Assembly: GCF_003201355.1 (NCBI RefSeq)
Contig: NZ_QICL01000016.1
Location: forward strand, 1 to 64,000
Source: Indolivaga alginatilytica
Lineage (GTDB): Bacteria; Bacteroidota; Bacteroidia; Bacteroidales; Dysgonomonadaceae
DNA length: 64,000 bases
Direction of reading: 5' to 3'
Below, one piece after another: positions 43,744 to 52,206 of this stretch (position 1 is the first letter of the stretch; each line of letters begins with the position of its first letter). Both the position numbers and the translations under genes were made by a program. Under the pieces are notes generated by a model. That model was not told where the DNA came from and made no database searches. It saw only the letters and a list, made by a program, of their open reading frames with translations.

Positions 43744-44304
43744 ATGAAAAAAAGTTTAGTATATACAAAAACAGGGGATAAGGGAACTACCGGCTTAGTT
43801 GGCGGTATGAGAGTGCCTAAATCGCATGTAAGGTTAGAAGCATATGGTACTATCGACGAATTGAACTCGTTCTTGGGATTGCTTATCTGTGAGATAAAAG
43901 AAGAAGATATTCTGAAAGTCCTTTCTTTTATTCAGCATAAATTGTTTACTGTGGGATCTTATCTGGCTACGGAGACAGAGGCTATTTCTCCGAAGGCTGC
44001 CAGCATTATAACCGATGAGAATATTGCATTGTTAGAAAAGGAAATGGATCGCATGGATAGCGAATTACCTCCACTCAGGCAATTTGTATTACCGGGAGGA
44101 AGTGAGGCTGCTGCCAGAGCTCATATTTGCCGCACGATAGCACGCCGTGGAGAGCGTTGCATCTATCGTGTTAAAGCAGATTATCCGGTAGAGGATAATA
44201 TTTTAAAATTTGTAAATCGCCTGTCTGATTACTTCTTTATCCTTGCCCGAAGAGAATGTAATAAGAATGGAAAGGAAATTTTTTGGGATACTACTTGTTC
44301 CTAA
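43744..44304 (+). CDS. Cob(I)alamin adenosyltransferase, PduO type
   Basis: About 186 residues from the ATG at 43744. It transfers the adenosyl group of ATP to corrinoid cobalt, giving coenzyme B12 in the cytosol. The ATP-binding N-terminus YTKTGDKGTTGLVGGMRV (about 6-23), the YGTIDELNSFLG segment and LPGGSEAAARAHICRTIARRGER (about 119-141) identify the PduO/MMAB family. No other cobalamin genes and no B12 riboswitch are nearby. It may supply methylmalonyl-CoA mutase, which is a common use in Bacteroidales. Confidence 0.95.
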   Translation: MKKSLVYTKTGDKGTTGLVGGMRVPKSHVRLEAYGTIDELNSFLGLLICEIKEEDILKVLSFIQHKLFTVGSYLATETEAISPKAASIITDENIALLEKEMDRMDSELPPLRQFVLPGGSEAAARAHICRTIARRGERCIYRVKADYPVEDNILKFVNRLSDYFFILARRECNKNGKEIFWDTTCS

Positions 44305-44324
44305 AGAATATTCTGCTATTTTTG
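44295..44324 (+). promoter_or_regulatory. Promoter for DUF2795-like gene
   Basis: TTG at 44295-44297 and TATTTTTG at 44317-44324 with a 19-base spacer match the Bacteroidetes promoter, inside the end of the preceding gene. The ATG at 44366 is 41 bases further. Confidence 0.5.
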
Positions 44325-44365
44325 CCGAAAATAAAGATTAAGATAATTATAATAAATACATTACT

Positions 44366-44587
44366 ATGTACTGGACACTAGAATTAGCATCGAAATTGGA
44401 AGATGCACCATGGCCTGCTACTAAGGACGAGTTGATTGATTATGCTCAACGCTCGGGTGCACCGTTGGAAGTGATAGAAAACCTTCAGGAGTTGGAAGAC
44501 GAGGGCGAGATTTTTGATACAATCGAAGATATTTGGCCGGATTATCCAAGCAAAGAAGACTTTTTCTTTAACGAAGACGAATATTGA
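44366..44587 (+). CDS. DUF2795-family small protein
   Basis: A 73-residue acidic soluble protein (WTLELASKLEDAPWPATKDELIDYAQRSGAPLEVIENLQEL). The helical DELIDYAxRxGAP...VIENL pattern fits DUF2795, a small helical family that is very widespread in Bacteroidetes. Function unknown. It has its own promoter match and is followed by a terminator. Confidence 0.85.
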   Translation: MYWTLELASKLEDAPWPATKDELIDYAQRSGAPLEVIENLQELEDEGEIFDTIEDIWPDYPSKEDFFFNEDEY

Positions 44588-44630
44588 TAATAAAAAGTGG
44601 TAAAACGCTTTAAAAAGAAGCGAATATAGA

Positions 44631-44672
44631 AGAGGGGAAAGGAAATTTATATTCCGTAGCCCCTTTTTTGTT
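44631..44672 (+). terminator. Rho-independent terminator after DUF2795-like gene
   Basis: AGGGG pairs with CCCCT, and an inner GGAAATTT / ATATTCC helix extends the hairpin. A CTTTTTTG run follows. Confidence 0.7.
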
Positions 44673-44741
44673 TTTTATTATTATATTTAGAATTCTGAAT
44701 GCTATACTCTAATTAAAGGTTTACTTTTTAATTTAAGGACT

Positions 44742-44993
44742 ATGAGACAAACTAGATTTTTACTAACGAAGACGAATAATAAGTCGGGAGATAACCGCAT
44801 TGTTTCAATGGTAAGTAAATTACTCTTTTACTCGGGTATTATGGTTCTTATGTCTGCACTTATTTATATGATTGGTAATCTTGCCAAAGCTGATTCATTT
44901 GTAAGTATATGGCTTGTTTTTGTGATAACCGGGGTGTTTTTCATCATATCAAGTGTTTTGATAAGTAAGAGTGGCTTATTTAAAAGATTATGA
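44742..44993 (+). CDS. Small two-helix membrane protein, unknown
   Basis: An 83-residue protein with a basic N-terminus (RQTRFLLTKTNNKSGDNR) and two membrane helices (about 26-47 and 56-77). No family recognised. It stands alone between two terminators and has normal codon use. Confidence 0.6.
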   Translation: MRQTRFLLTKTNNKSGDNRIVSMVSKLLFYSGIMVLMSALIYMIGNLAKADSFVSIWLVFVITGVFFIISSVLISKSGLFKRL

Positions 44994-45022
44994 TAAGCGA
45001 GTAACTTCGCCATTCCCTATAT

Positions 45023-45051
45023 AGAAAGACTGTCCTTTGGGTGGTCTTTCT
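45023..45051 (+). terminator. Terminator hairpin before EamA gene
   Basis: AGAAAGAC (45023-45030) pairs with GTCTTTCT (45044-45051), and a T-rich stretch follows. Confidence 0.65.
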
Positions 45052-45064
45052 TATTTATATATTT

Positions 45065-45072
45065 TATCTTTG
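45065..45072 (+). promoter_or_regulatory. -7 box for EamA transporter
   Basis: TATCTTTG matches TAnnTTTG exactly, 21 bases before the ATG at 45094. Confidence 0.5.
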
Positions 45073-45093
45073 CCCGATCTCTAGAACTGAAAG

Positions 45094-45978
45094 ATGAAAC
45101 AGGCATTTATTAAGCTTCACTTATCCATATTAATAGCCGGATTCACGGGGATATTCGGTAAATTGATTTCTCTTAATGAGGGGGTATTGGTTTGGTACAG
45201 AGTTCTTATTACTTCCGTCGTTTTTTATTTTATTCTTTTGGTAACAAAGAACCTGCCAGCCATTCCAAAGCGTGAGATTATCAAAATCGGAGGAGTGGGT
45301 TTGCTGTTGGCTTTGCATTGGATATTTTTCTATGGAAGTATCAAAGCATCTAATGTATCCATTGGTGTTGTTTGCTTTTCGGCAGTCGGTTTCTTTACTG
45401 CTGTTCTCGAACCTTTGCTTAATCGTCATAAAGTGTCTTATAAAGAACTATTTTTCAGCTTGATTGCCGTATGTGGAATTCTGCTTATTTTTCAGTTCGA
45501 TGTACAATATCGTATGGGGATTGTCTTTGGAATAATATCTTCGGCTTTTTGTGCATTATTTACCATTCTGAATAAAAGAGTTGGTGCCAACCACAACTCA
45601 TCAAGCATGTTGTTATATGAGATGCTTGGTGGTTTTGTTTTTATGAGTTGTATTCTTCCGTTTTACCTCTATTTTATTCCTGTCGAATCACTTACCCCAA
45701 GTATACCCGATTGGATATATTTATTCTTGTTATCTACCGTATGTACTATTGGTCTGTGTCTTTTACAAATACAGGCATTAAAATATATTTCGGCTTTTAC
45801 GGTCAATCTCAGTTACAATCTTGAACCGATATACAGTATTATTCTGGCTATCGTTATCTTTGGTGAAGCCAAAGAATTAGCTCCCGTTTTCTTTATCGGT
45901 TTAGGAATTATTATACTGTCTATTCTGCTACAGATGATTAGTGTTTCCCGTAGCAGAACAACTAAGGAAATTAAGTAA
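45094..45978 (+). CDS. EamA/DMT-family transporter
   Basis: A 294-residue protein with ten predicted membrane helices in two EamA repeats (about 8-135 and 150-285). Features are the early WYRVLITSVVFY segment, HWIFFYGSIKASNVSIGVVCF and the second-repeat LSYNLEPIYSIILAIVIFGE. The family exports amino acids or metabolites; the substrate is unknown. Its TAA stop codon is part of the TTAAGTAA end of the repeat element that fills the gap to the next gene. Confidence 0.9.
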   Translation: MKQAFIKLHLSILIAGFTGIFGKLISLNEGVLVWYRVLITSVVFYFILLVTKNLPAIPKREIIKIGGVGLLLALHWIFFYGSIKASNVSIGVVCFSAVGFFTAVLEPLLNRHKVSYKELFFSLIAVCGILLIFQFDVQYRMGIVFGIISSAFCALFTILNKRVGANHNSSSMLLYEMLGGFVFMSCILPFYLYFIPVESLTPSIPDWIYLFLLSTVCTIGLCLLQIQALKYISAFTVNLSYNLEPIYSIILAIVIFGEAKELAPVFFIGLGIIILSILLQMISVSRSRTTKEIK

Positions 45979-46064
45979 TATAAAATAATTTAATGCTATA
46001 TTTTAAAGTTATAACTAATTATAGTTAATCTACTTACCAAAGCAATAAAAAGGTCTAAGACCTT
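45971..46064 (+). repeat. AAGGTC palindrome element, best full-length copy
   Basis: It runs from TTAAGTAATATAAAATAATT to AAGGTCTAAGACCTT, then AA, with TACTTACCAAAGCAATAAA before the palindrome. It occupies the entire gap between convergent genes and supplies both stop codons: TAA of the EamA gene (45976-45978) and TAA of the amidase gene (46063-46065 on the minus strand). Confidence 0.9.
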
Positions 46065-49044
46065 AATCCTTCCGAAACATAAAAGATAAAATACTTTTCA
46101 TAAGATCGTTTCTTTGATCTTCCTCCTCAATAACTTCGAATGGAAAGCCAAGCACACACGTTTTGTAGTTTGTTTGCGAAGCTACCCCTGCGCTGAGGTT
46201 ATTATCCGAATATCTGTAAATTGTATAACTGTTATCTCCAAGCGGTTCTAAAGCATCGGGTGCTTCTACGCCATAAGACTCGGTATTCGGCTTGTTGTAG
46301 AAATCCATTTGACCTTTAAACATCGAGAATGGAGATGCTGCATACTTTACATTGCCTGCTGTTGTTGCAGCCAGACCTACCCGCCATCTGTACTTTAAAA
46401 CAGAAGAGGCAAAAGCTAGATCTTCATCCAGAACATTTTCACTGTTCCAAAGATCAGAACCTACAAATGCTCCGCTAACAAATATATTACCTCCTTGTCG
46501 GCAATAGACTGTTATTTTTGTTTGAAGTTCTTTAGGGAAAGTTTTAAAATCAGGAACAAAGTATCCTCTGCCTATATTGGTTTGTCTTTGTTTACCCAGA
46601 ATTAAATTTACAAGTTGATATTTGGCAAGCTTGGTCTGTCCGTTAATAACAGCATCGCGACTGGAAGAGACGAAAGAATATCCGGCCTTAACGATTGACT
46701 TACCATGAAGGAACGGATAATCGAAAGTATTTCCTGCTACCACCGTTGTTTCATAATCGGAATTGCTGCCTCCAAAGCCGGGAGTATCATTACCCATATA
46801 GGGTATTGCACGGCGAAATTCGTATTGACTTCCTGTATAATTATATTGATTTTTGTCGGGTACTCCATGATCTATGGCGTCCAGAAAACCGGCAATACTG
46901 TCTTGAGCGGTAAAGCTTATAGGAGCTGATATACGATCGAATCCGTTCACAACAAGAACATTTCCTTTCTCGTTTGATTTTCTACAAACAGATAATATCT
47001 CTGAAGGAAAACTTTCACCTCCGTCATTAACTGCTGCTACTTTAAAGCTATAAATTTTGTCCTTTTCAATTGATACCTGAGCATTACTGTAAGGTACGAT
47101 TTCCCCATTGTCAAAGTCTCCGTTATCAACACGCATATAAACAATATACTTTGTTGGTTTGGCTGTCGGTTCCGTACTGTCTAGTGTAGGAATCCAGTTT
47201 AAACGGACTTCGGTATCACCTGCAAATTCTAAACTGAAGCTGGTTACGGGTAATGGTTGAACTACATAGTCATAATCGTACTGATGAGCTACAAATTTCA
47301 GCATTCCCTTATAAACCGAACGGCTCACCATAAATTGAAATCGGGGATCAAGCCCATAACGCATATCGGCAAAGTTTTGATGTGATAACAATTCGAGTAG
47401 CATAGTAGGCACTTCGGGTACACGGGCTTCGCTGTAAGAACGGTTCCATATGGGACGGCGTGTCCATTTCGGTTCGTAATTCTGACGAATATCATTTATC
47501 ACTTCATCCGTAATCATATCTGCCAGATGTCGCGAAGCCAGACGAGGTTTTCCGTTCTCAAATTTTTCATCGTTGAAGTGTGTCATACAAATACCTAAAG
47601 TTCCTATAATAGAATCGTTAGGTGTAGTTCCTGCATCGGAGTGAAAAGCCATTGCGAGATCGATAGGGATATTCAGACCTCCTTTTTCGGGCAAGACACT
47701 CGAACCTCCGGCAATATAATTTACCCAGAAACCACGACTCTGGAAATCATCCGAATAGTCGTTCTCTCCTGCTGTTCTACTATAAACTGTATCGGGAACA
47801 CCTGCCCATTGCAACCAATAGCGCGAGCCTTCCGCATATCGGGGATAATTACTGATAGTCGGCTTATAGGTGATTGCATTGGTTTCGTTATTAAGCGGCA
47901 CTCGGGCAATATTACCCATACCACCACCTATCTTAACAGCGTCGGCAGTGAGAACACGTCCCGATCTGTGGCTCCTGTTAGAAAGTACAACTTTGTAATC
48001 GTCATTCATGCCCTCTTCGAAACTAAAGTAGCCGAGAAATATCCATGTACCTCCTCCCATTTGTTGGTTTATCTTGAATTCGGTTTCTCCCCCAAGGTGG
48101 TACACTGTATAAAGGGCGTCATCGGTGCTGTTCTCTACGGTTTGGTAAGAAATATATACTCCGTACTTTCCCGTTTCGGGAATATTAGGTATCCATTCAC
48201 AAAAGCTTTCTTTGCCTTTCGATATAGTTGGTATTTCTCTGAATGTTCCCATTTTAAAAGGATTCTCACCTGCCTGATAATTTCCTTTTAAGTTTGCAAA
48301 TCCGGGAGTTTCGCCATCGTTCCACTTTTCTTTGCCTTTCTTCTCTTTGTATGTCGATTGGCTTCTGTTATGATCGTTGTCTATAATAATTTCATGCGAT
48401 TGAGCATCACGCTCACGGGGTAACAATACATTTGCACCGGCATTTTCCAACATGGGTACAAGGTAGGGCAGTACATAACTTTGTGTATAAAGATCTTCTA
48501 CCGTTTGGAATATTCGAGCCCGTTGCCATTGCCATTTGCCGAGCTTTTGTTCGTAGTACCAACCGTGACTTTGCCAAACTGCCAGATGATGCCCTTGTAA
48601 ACCTCTGTCGGCTTCGAATGGACGGGATATATTTGTAATAAGAGGTTTATCCAGTTTGTTGGCGAATCGATCATTTAGAGATGAAGGTATATAGTCTTCA
48701 ATTTTGTACTTATCGGAGAAGATAGCCAAAGAGTAACTTGCATATTCTTTAGGCAGGCGTTTTTTTACCTGTGCATAGATTGTAGCAACATTGTTCTTTC
48801 TGAAAGGTATGTATGACAGTTCTACCCCTGCATATATGTTGATCGTCTTTTTTACGAATCTTATAGAATCAATAGCTATTGGTTTTCCTGCTACTTCCTG
48901 GCGTGCAGCAGTAGTCAGATATTGACCGATGTTGGCTATTACATTTTTAGGGAGAGTTTGAGCATTGAGATCATGAATAGAAAAACATGAGATCAAAATA
49001 AATAGTAAGCTCACCGACCTCTTTATTATTTTGGAGAAATTCAT
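46063..49044 (-). CDS. Large secreted Amidase_3 peptidoglycan amidase with inserted domain
   Basis: A 993-residue secreted protein (signal peptide to about residue 29). I read a split Amidase_3 (N-acetylmuramoyl-L-alanine amidase) core. Candidate zinc ligands are His160 in VWQSHGWYYE, Glu183 in TVEDLYTQ and His468 in MAFHSDAG. The catalytic Glu is Glu551 in TMLLELLSHQN, and PRERD (209-213) is the usual TR-type strand. Between about 215 and 380 a beta-sandwich like golvesin/carbohydrate-binding domains is inserted (FCEWIPNIPETGKYGVYISYQ, VLTADAVKIGGG). After the amidase comes a fibronectin III-like domain (about 618-705) and a C-terminal domain of about 280 residues. Similar proteins are sometimes labelled xanthan lyase. 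Its place at the end of the salvage locus supports a peptidoglycan role. Confidence 0.82.
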   Translation of the reverse strand: MNFSKIIKRSVSLLFILISCFSIHDLNAQTLPKNVIANIGQYLTTAARQEVAGKPIAIDSIRFVKKTINIYAGVELSYIPFRKNNVATIYAQVKKRLPKEYASYSLAIFSDKYKIEDYIPSSLNDRFANKLDKPLITNISRPFEADRGLQGHHLAVWQSHGWYYEQKLGKWQWQRARIFQTVEDLYTQSYVLPYLVPMLENAGANVLLPRERDAQSHEIIIDNDHNRSQSTYKEKKGKEKWNDGETPGFANLKGNYQAGENPFKMGTFREIPTISKGKESFCEWIPNIPETGKYGVYISYQTVENSTDDALYTVYHLGGETEFKINQQMGGGTWIFLGYFSFEEGMNDDYKVVLSNRSHRSGRVLTADAVKIGGGMGNIARVPLNNETNAITYKPTISNYPRYAEGSRYWLQWAGVPDTVYSRTAGENDYSDDFQSRGFWVNYIAGGSSVLPEKGGLNIPIDLAMAFHSDAGTTPNDSIIGTLGICMTHFNDEKFENGKPRLASRHLADMITDEVINDIRQNYEPKWTRRPIWNRSYSEARVPEVPTMLLELLSHQNFADMRYGLDPRFQFMVSRSVYKGMLKFVAHQYDYDYVVQPLPVTSFSLEFAGDTEVRLNWIPTLDSTEPTAKPTKYIVYMRVDNGDFDNGEIVPYSNAQVSIEKDKIYSFKVAAVNDGGESFPSEILSVCRKSNEKGNVLVVNGFDRISAPISFTAQDSIAGFLDAIDHGVPDKNQYNYTGSQYEFRRAIPYMGNDTPGFGGSNSDYETTVVAGNTFDYPFLHGKSIVKAGYSFVSSSRDAVINGQTKLAKYQLVNLILGKQRQTNIGRGYFVPDFKTFPKELQTKITVYCRQGGNIFVSGAFVGSDLWNSENVLDEDLAFASSVLKYRWRVGLAATTAGNVKYAASPFSMFKGQMDFYNKPNTESYGVEAPDALEPLGDNSYTIYRYSDNNLSAGVASQTNYKTCVLGFPFEVIEEEDQRNDLMKSILSFMFRKD

Positions 49045-49107
49045 CCTGTGCAGAATTTTAGGTTTGATTGATTAAAACGGATACAAGAAATATGAACATC
49101 TAAGACC

Positions 49108-49929
49108 TTACTTATGTTCTGCCCGATAAGCATCTACGGCACTTTTTACAGAACCATGTAATAAAAGTAGTCTGTTAGCTTCGTCATACTCCAGACCCAG
49201 TTCATCTATAATCATACGTGTACCCCGATCTACTAATTTGGCGTTCGACAGTTGCATATTTACCATGCGATTGCCTTTTACCCTGCCTAGTTTTATCATC
49301 GTAGCGGTAGTAATCATATTAAGAATCATCTTTTGCCCTGTTCCCGATTTCATGCGTGAACTGCCCGTTACAAACTCGGGACCAACAATCATTTCTATCG
49401 CTATTTCGGCTTCTTCTGCAATCGGCGAATCAGGATTACTGGCTATCGAAGCCGTCAGTATTCCATGTTTGCGAGCTTCACGTAATGCTCCTACGACATA
49501 GGGTGTTGTACCCGATGCAGCAATTCCTATCACTGTATCTTTCTCGTTGATGTTATGGGCTTGTAATTCTTTCCATCCCGCTTCAGTATTGTCCTCTGCT
49601 TTTTCTACAGGATTGCGTAAGGCAGTATCACCCCCTGCAATCAGTCCGATAACAAGAGTCTTAGGCATCCCGAAAGTAGGCGGTATTTCCGAGGCATCCA
49701 ACACGCCCAAACGTCCGCTTGTACCTGCTCCCATATAAAATATGCGTCCGCCTTGTTCCATACGGGGTACAATCCGGGAGACTAGCTCTTCTATCTTAGG
49801 GATAGTTTTCTCTACGGCTAGGGCTACTTTTTTATCTTCGTTGTTTATGTCGGTAAGCAATTCTTTGACTGATTTCTTTTCTAAATCATCATATAAAGAG
49901 GATTGCTCGGTTATTTTTATAAAAGTCAT
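49108..49929 (-). CDS. murQ: N-acetylmuramic acid 6-phosphate etherase
   Basis: A 273-residue cytosolic SIS-domain enzyme that cleaves the lactyl ether of MurNAc-6-phosphate to GlcNAc-6-phosphate and D-lactate. Family motifs are YMGAGTSGRLGVLDASEIPPTFG (about 65-87), NPVEKAEDNTEAG, GIAASGTTPYVVGAL and EFVTGSSRMKSGTGQKMILNM. It is slightly shorter than E. coli MurQ (298). It lies downstream of the MurK-like kinase after 238 bases that contain the right copy of the 28-base inverted repeat. Confidence 0.97.
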   Translation of the reverse strand: MTFIKITEQSSLYDDLEKKSVKELLTDINNEDKKVALAVEKTIPKIEELVSRIVPRMEQGGRIFYMGAGTSGRLGVLDASEIPPTFGMPKTLVIGLIAGGDTALRNPVEKAEDNTEAGWKELQAHNINEKDTVIGIAASGTTPYVVGALREARKHGILTASIASNPDSPIAEEAEIAIEMIVGPEFVTGSSRMKSGTGQKMILNMITTATMIKLGRVKGNRMVNMQLSNAKLVDRGTRMIIDELGLEYDEANRLLLLHGSVKSAVDAYRAEHK

Positions 49930-50050
49930 ACTATTCTTAGTCGTTTAAAAGGTAACAGATAAAGTGGCAAACGTTACAAAAAGTATACATTTCCACCTAT
50001 TGGTTGTTACTTTTGTTGTCCTTCATTTTCAGTGGTTTATGTCTGAGAAG

Positions 50051-50078
50051 GTTACAAAGGTAACAAAAGTAACACTTT
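50051..50078 (-). repeat. 28-base inverted repeat, right copy
   Basis: A perfect reverse complement of 40601-40628. It lies between murQ and the kinase gene, in the 238-base gap 49930-50167, which otherwise has no gene. A nearby stretch (GTTACAAAAAGTATACATT, and GGTTGTTACTTTTGTTGTCC) repeats parts of the same sequence. Confidence 0.8.
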
Positions 50079-50167
50079 CTTGACGGTTTATTTTCACTTG
50101 CTTACTGATAATTGTTCCCTGTTTTTTATTTCGGCTGACCGTTGGCTACTCATTGATAGATAAAACA

Positions 50168-51010
50168 TTATTCTAAATGAGAATGATATCCGATTAACCC
50201 TTCCATTGGAGATTGGGTTATTGTGCCAATCTCAATAGTAAGTTCGTTTGCCACTTCTCTCAATACCTTTTGATAATAAAAAGCAACCGATCCTGTCAGA
50301 TGAACTTTATTATTCAGATAATCATATTGCATTATATTTCGAAGGAAAAATTCTTTAAAAGCATTGTATGACAGATTATATACCGTTTGATCCTCTATAT
50401 TTTCGATTAGGAATACAGATAGACCAGCCAGAAAACGATTAGCCATAGGTTGTTTATAGACTTTGTCTAATATAATGGCAGGAGTCAGTTCAAACTGTGA
50501 TAAGAATTTTTCTTTTAACCCCTCAGTCAGTTGATTTTTAAGGCATGCTCCCACGAGTAAACGCCCTAATACAGCTCCACTGCCTTCATCACCTAAAACA
50601 TAGCCTAAAGGCGATACATTATTTACGATCTCTTGCCCGTCATAAAAGCACGAATTGGAGCCTGTACCGATAATAGCCGCTATACCTTTCTGATTACCAC
50701 ATAATCCTCTGGCTGCTGCTAATAAATCGCTACCCACATGAATGGAGGAAGTATTGATACTATCTGCAATTGCCAATCGGATAATCTCGTTCTTTTCGGG
50801 AAATGCACAGCCTGCCCCATAGAAATATACTTTATCAATGGGATAACCTGTTAGTTTGGGAGCCAAAGCAATTTTTAATTCTTCGCTGATCTCTTCGCGG
50901 CTGCGAAAGAAAGGATTCGCACCTTTAGTGTAAACCTGCTTTATTTTCTTTCCCTGATCTATCAAACACCAATCGACTTTAGTAGATCCTCCGTCTGCCA
51001 GTAATATCAT
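50168..51010 (-). CDS. BadF/BcrD-type amino-sugar kinase, MurK-like
   Basis: A 280-residue ASKHA-fold kinase. Visible motifs are the phosphate-1 loop LADGGSTKVDW (about 4-14), the adenosine/phosphate-2 loop IIGTGSNSCFYDG and LGDEGSGAVLGR (about 148-159). The family phosphorylates GlcNAc and, in Tannerella-type MurK, MurNAc. With MurQ, a MurT-like protein and NamZ adjacent and no PTS genes, MurNAc 6-kinase is the best guess. It overlaps the upstream MurT/NagX-like gene by 4 bases, so translation is probably coupled. Confidence 0.87.
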   Translation of the reverse strand: MILLADGGSTKVDWCLIDQGKKIKQVYTKGANPFFRSREEISEELKIALAPKLTGYPIDKVYFYGAGCAFPEKNEIIRLAIADSINTSSIHVGSDLLAAARGLCGNQKGIAAIIGTGSNSCFYDGQEIVNNVSPLGYVLGDEGSGAVLGRLLVGACLKNQLTEGLKEKFLSQFELTPAIILDKVYKQPMANRFLAGLSVFLIENIEDQTVYNLSYNAFKEFFLRNIMQYDYLNNKVHLTGSVAFYYQKVLREVANELTIEIGTITQSPMEGLIGYHSHLE

Positions 51011-52176
51011 ATTTTTATATAGATTTTTCTTTTGTACAATATATTTCCGATGAACCAGTTTACGGCTACAAATAAGAGAGCGAAAACAAATGAGCTAAAG
51101 TAATCGCCCAAATATGGCTGGAGAATTACATTATATATAAATCCATGTAAGCTGATGGTTGCATCATCATATGCAAACGTAATATTACCTATTACAATGG
51201 ATAATACTCCTGCAAGAACATATATAAACAACGGATTTACTCCGAATGATTCGAAAAATACACTCCAGCGTTTATGCCCTTTTATGTCGATAATCCAGAT
51301 GAGTAATGCCAGAAAACTGGATGCTAAACCGCAAGTAACAAGCAAAAATGTAGGAGACCATATCTTCTTGTTGATCGGGCATCCATAATCTAACAGAAAG
51401 CCTGCAAATGTAAGTATAGTACCGAGTATAAATAATCGGGTAATTCTAACCTGATTGTCTTTTACTTCCATCAGTATTTTACCACAGCAGAACCCAACCA
51501 ATACATGGCAAACTGCCGGAATCGTACTTAAAAATCCTTCCGGGTCGATAGCTATGCCTGCATCTTTATATACATGGTTTACTCCCAATATAGCCCTGTC
51601 TAACACTGATATTATATTGTTTTCGCTGAACTCGAAACCATTACCGAACAGCAAAAGCAGGAAATATGCAAATAAGGTAACAACAACGATATAAGGAATA
51701 TATTTATGCTTCACGAATATAGCAACTAAGGAAGTAATACCGTATGCCAGAGCTAACCGCTGCATCACACCCAAAATCCGTATATGTTCCATATTAGTAA
51801 TGGATTGGAAGAACCGTTCGAAAAAGCTCAGGTTGCTGTCCGATAAACTTCTGAAATTACTGAACGACAAACCGAACCAAGCCAAGCCCAAACCGATGAG
51901 AAAGATAACAACAGTACGCTTTATTATCTTCTGTACAGTTGCCCTGCTGTATTCGAAATTGAATTTACGAAGGGATATATAAGTCGAAATACCCATAATG
52001 AACATAAAAAAAGGGAAAATCAGATCGGTGGGAGTCAGTCCGTTCCATGCAGCATGTTGCAACGGTGCATAGATAGAACCCCATGATCCGGGGTTATTCA
52101 CCAGAATCATCCCGGCAATGGTTATTCCACGTAAAATGTCAAGAGATAATAATCGGTTAGATGTTTGTTGAGTCAT
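51007..52176 (-). CDS. MurT/NagX-like membrane protein (HGSNAT/DUF5009 family)
   Basis: A 389-residue inner-membrane protein with about ten helices. The N-terminus reads LLSLDILRGITIAGMILVNN and then APLQHAAWNGLTPTDLIFPFFMFIMG, the hallmark of the heparan-alpha-glucosaminide acetyltransferase family. The His in QHAAWNG is the residue acetylated in the human enzyme. In Tannerella a protein of comparable context (MurT) has been described as an inner-membrane MurNAc transporter; in other bacteria NagX-like proteins are linked to GlcNAc use. Both transport and acetyl transfer remain possible here. It lies 28 bases downstream of namZ. Confidence 0.8.
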   Translation of the reverse strand: MTQQTSNRLLSLDILRGITIAGMILVNNPGSWGSIYAPLQHAAWNGLTPTDLIFPFFMFIMGISTYISLRKFNFEYSRATVQKIIKRTVVIFLIGLGLAWFGLSFSNFRSLSDSNLSFFERFFQSITNMEHIRILGVMQRLALAYGITSLVAIFVKHKYIPYIVVVTLFAYFLLLLFGNGFEFSENNIISVLDRAILGVNHVYKDAGIAIDPEGFLSTIPAVCHVLVGFCCGKILMEVKDNQVRITRLFILGTILTFAGFLLDYGCPINKKIWSPTFLLVTCGLASSFLALLIWIIDIKGHKRWSVFFESFGVNPLFIYVLAGVLSIVIGNITFAYDDATISLHGFIYNVILQPYLGDYFSSFVFALLFVAVNWFIGNILYKRKIYIKI

Positions 52177-52191
52177 GGTCGGTTATATTTT

Positions 52192-52206
52192 AAGGACTCA
52201 GCCCTT
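52192..52206 (-). repeat. Variant palindrome AAGGACTCAGCCCTT at namZ stop
   Basis: A diverged palindrome that overlaps the namZ TAA stop codon. No ACCAAAG box is seen. It may be a decayed member of the AAGGTC family. Confidence 0.4.
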
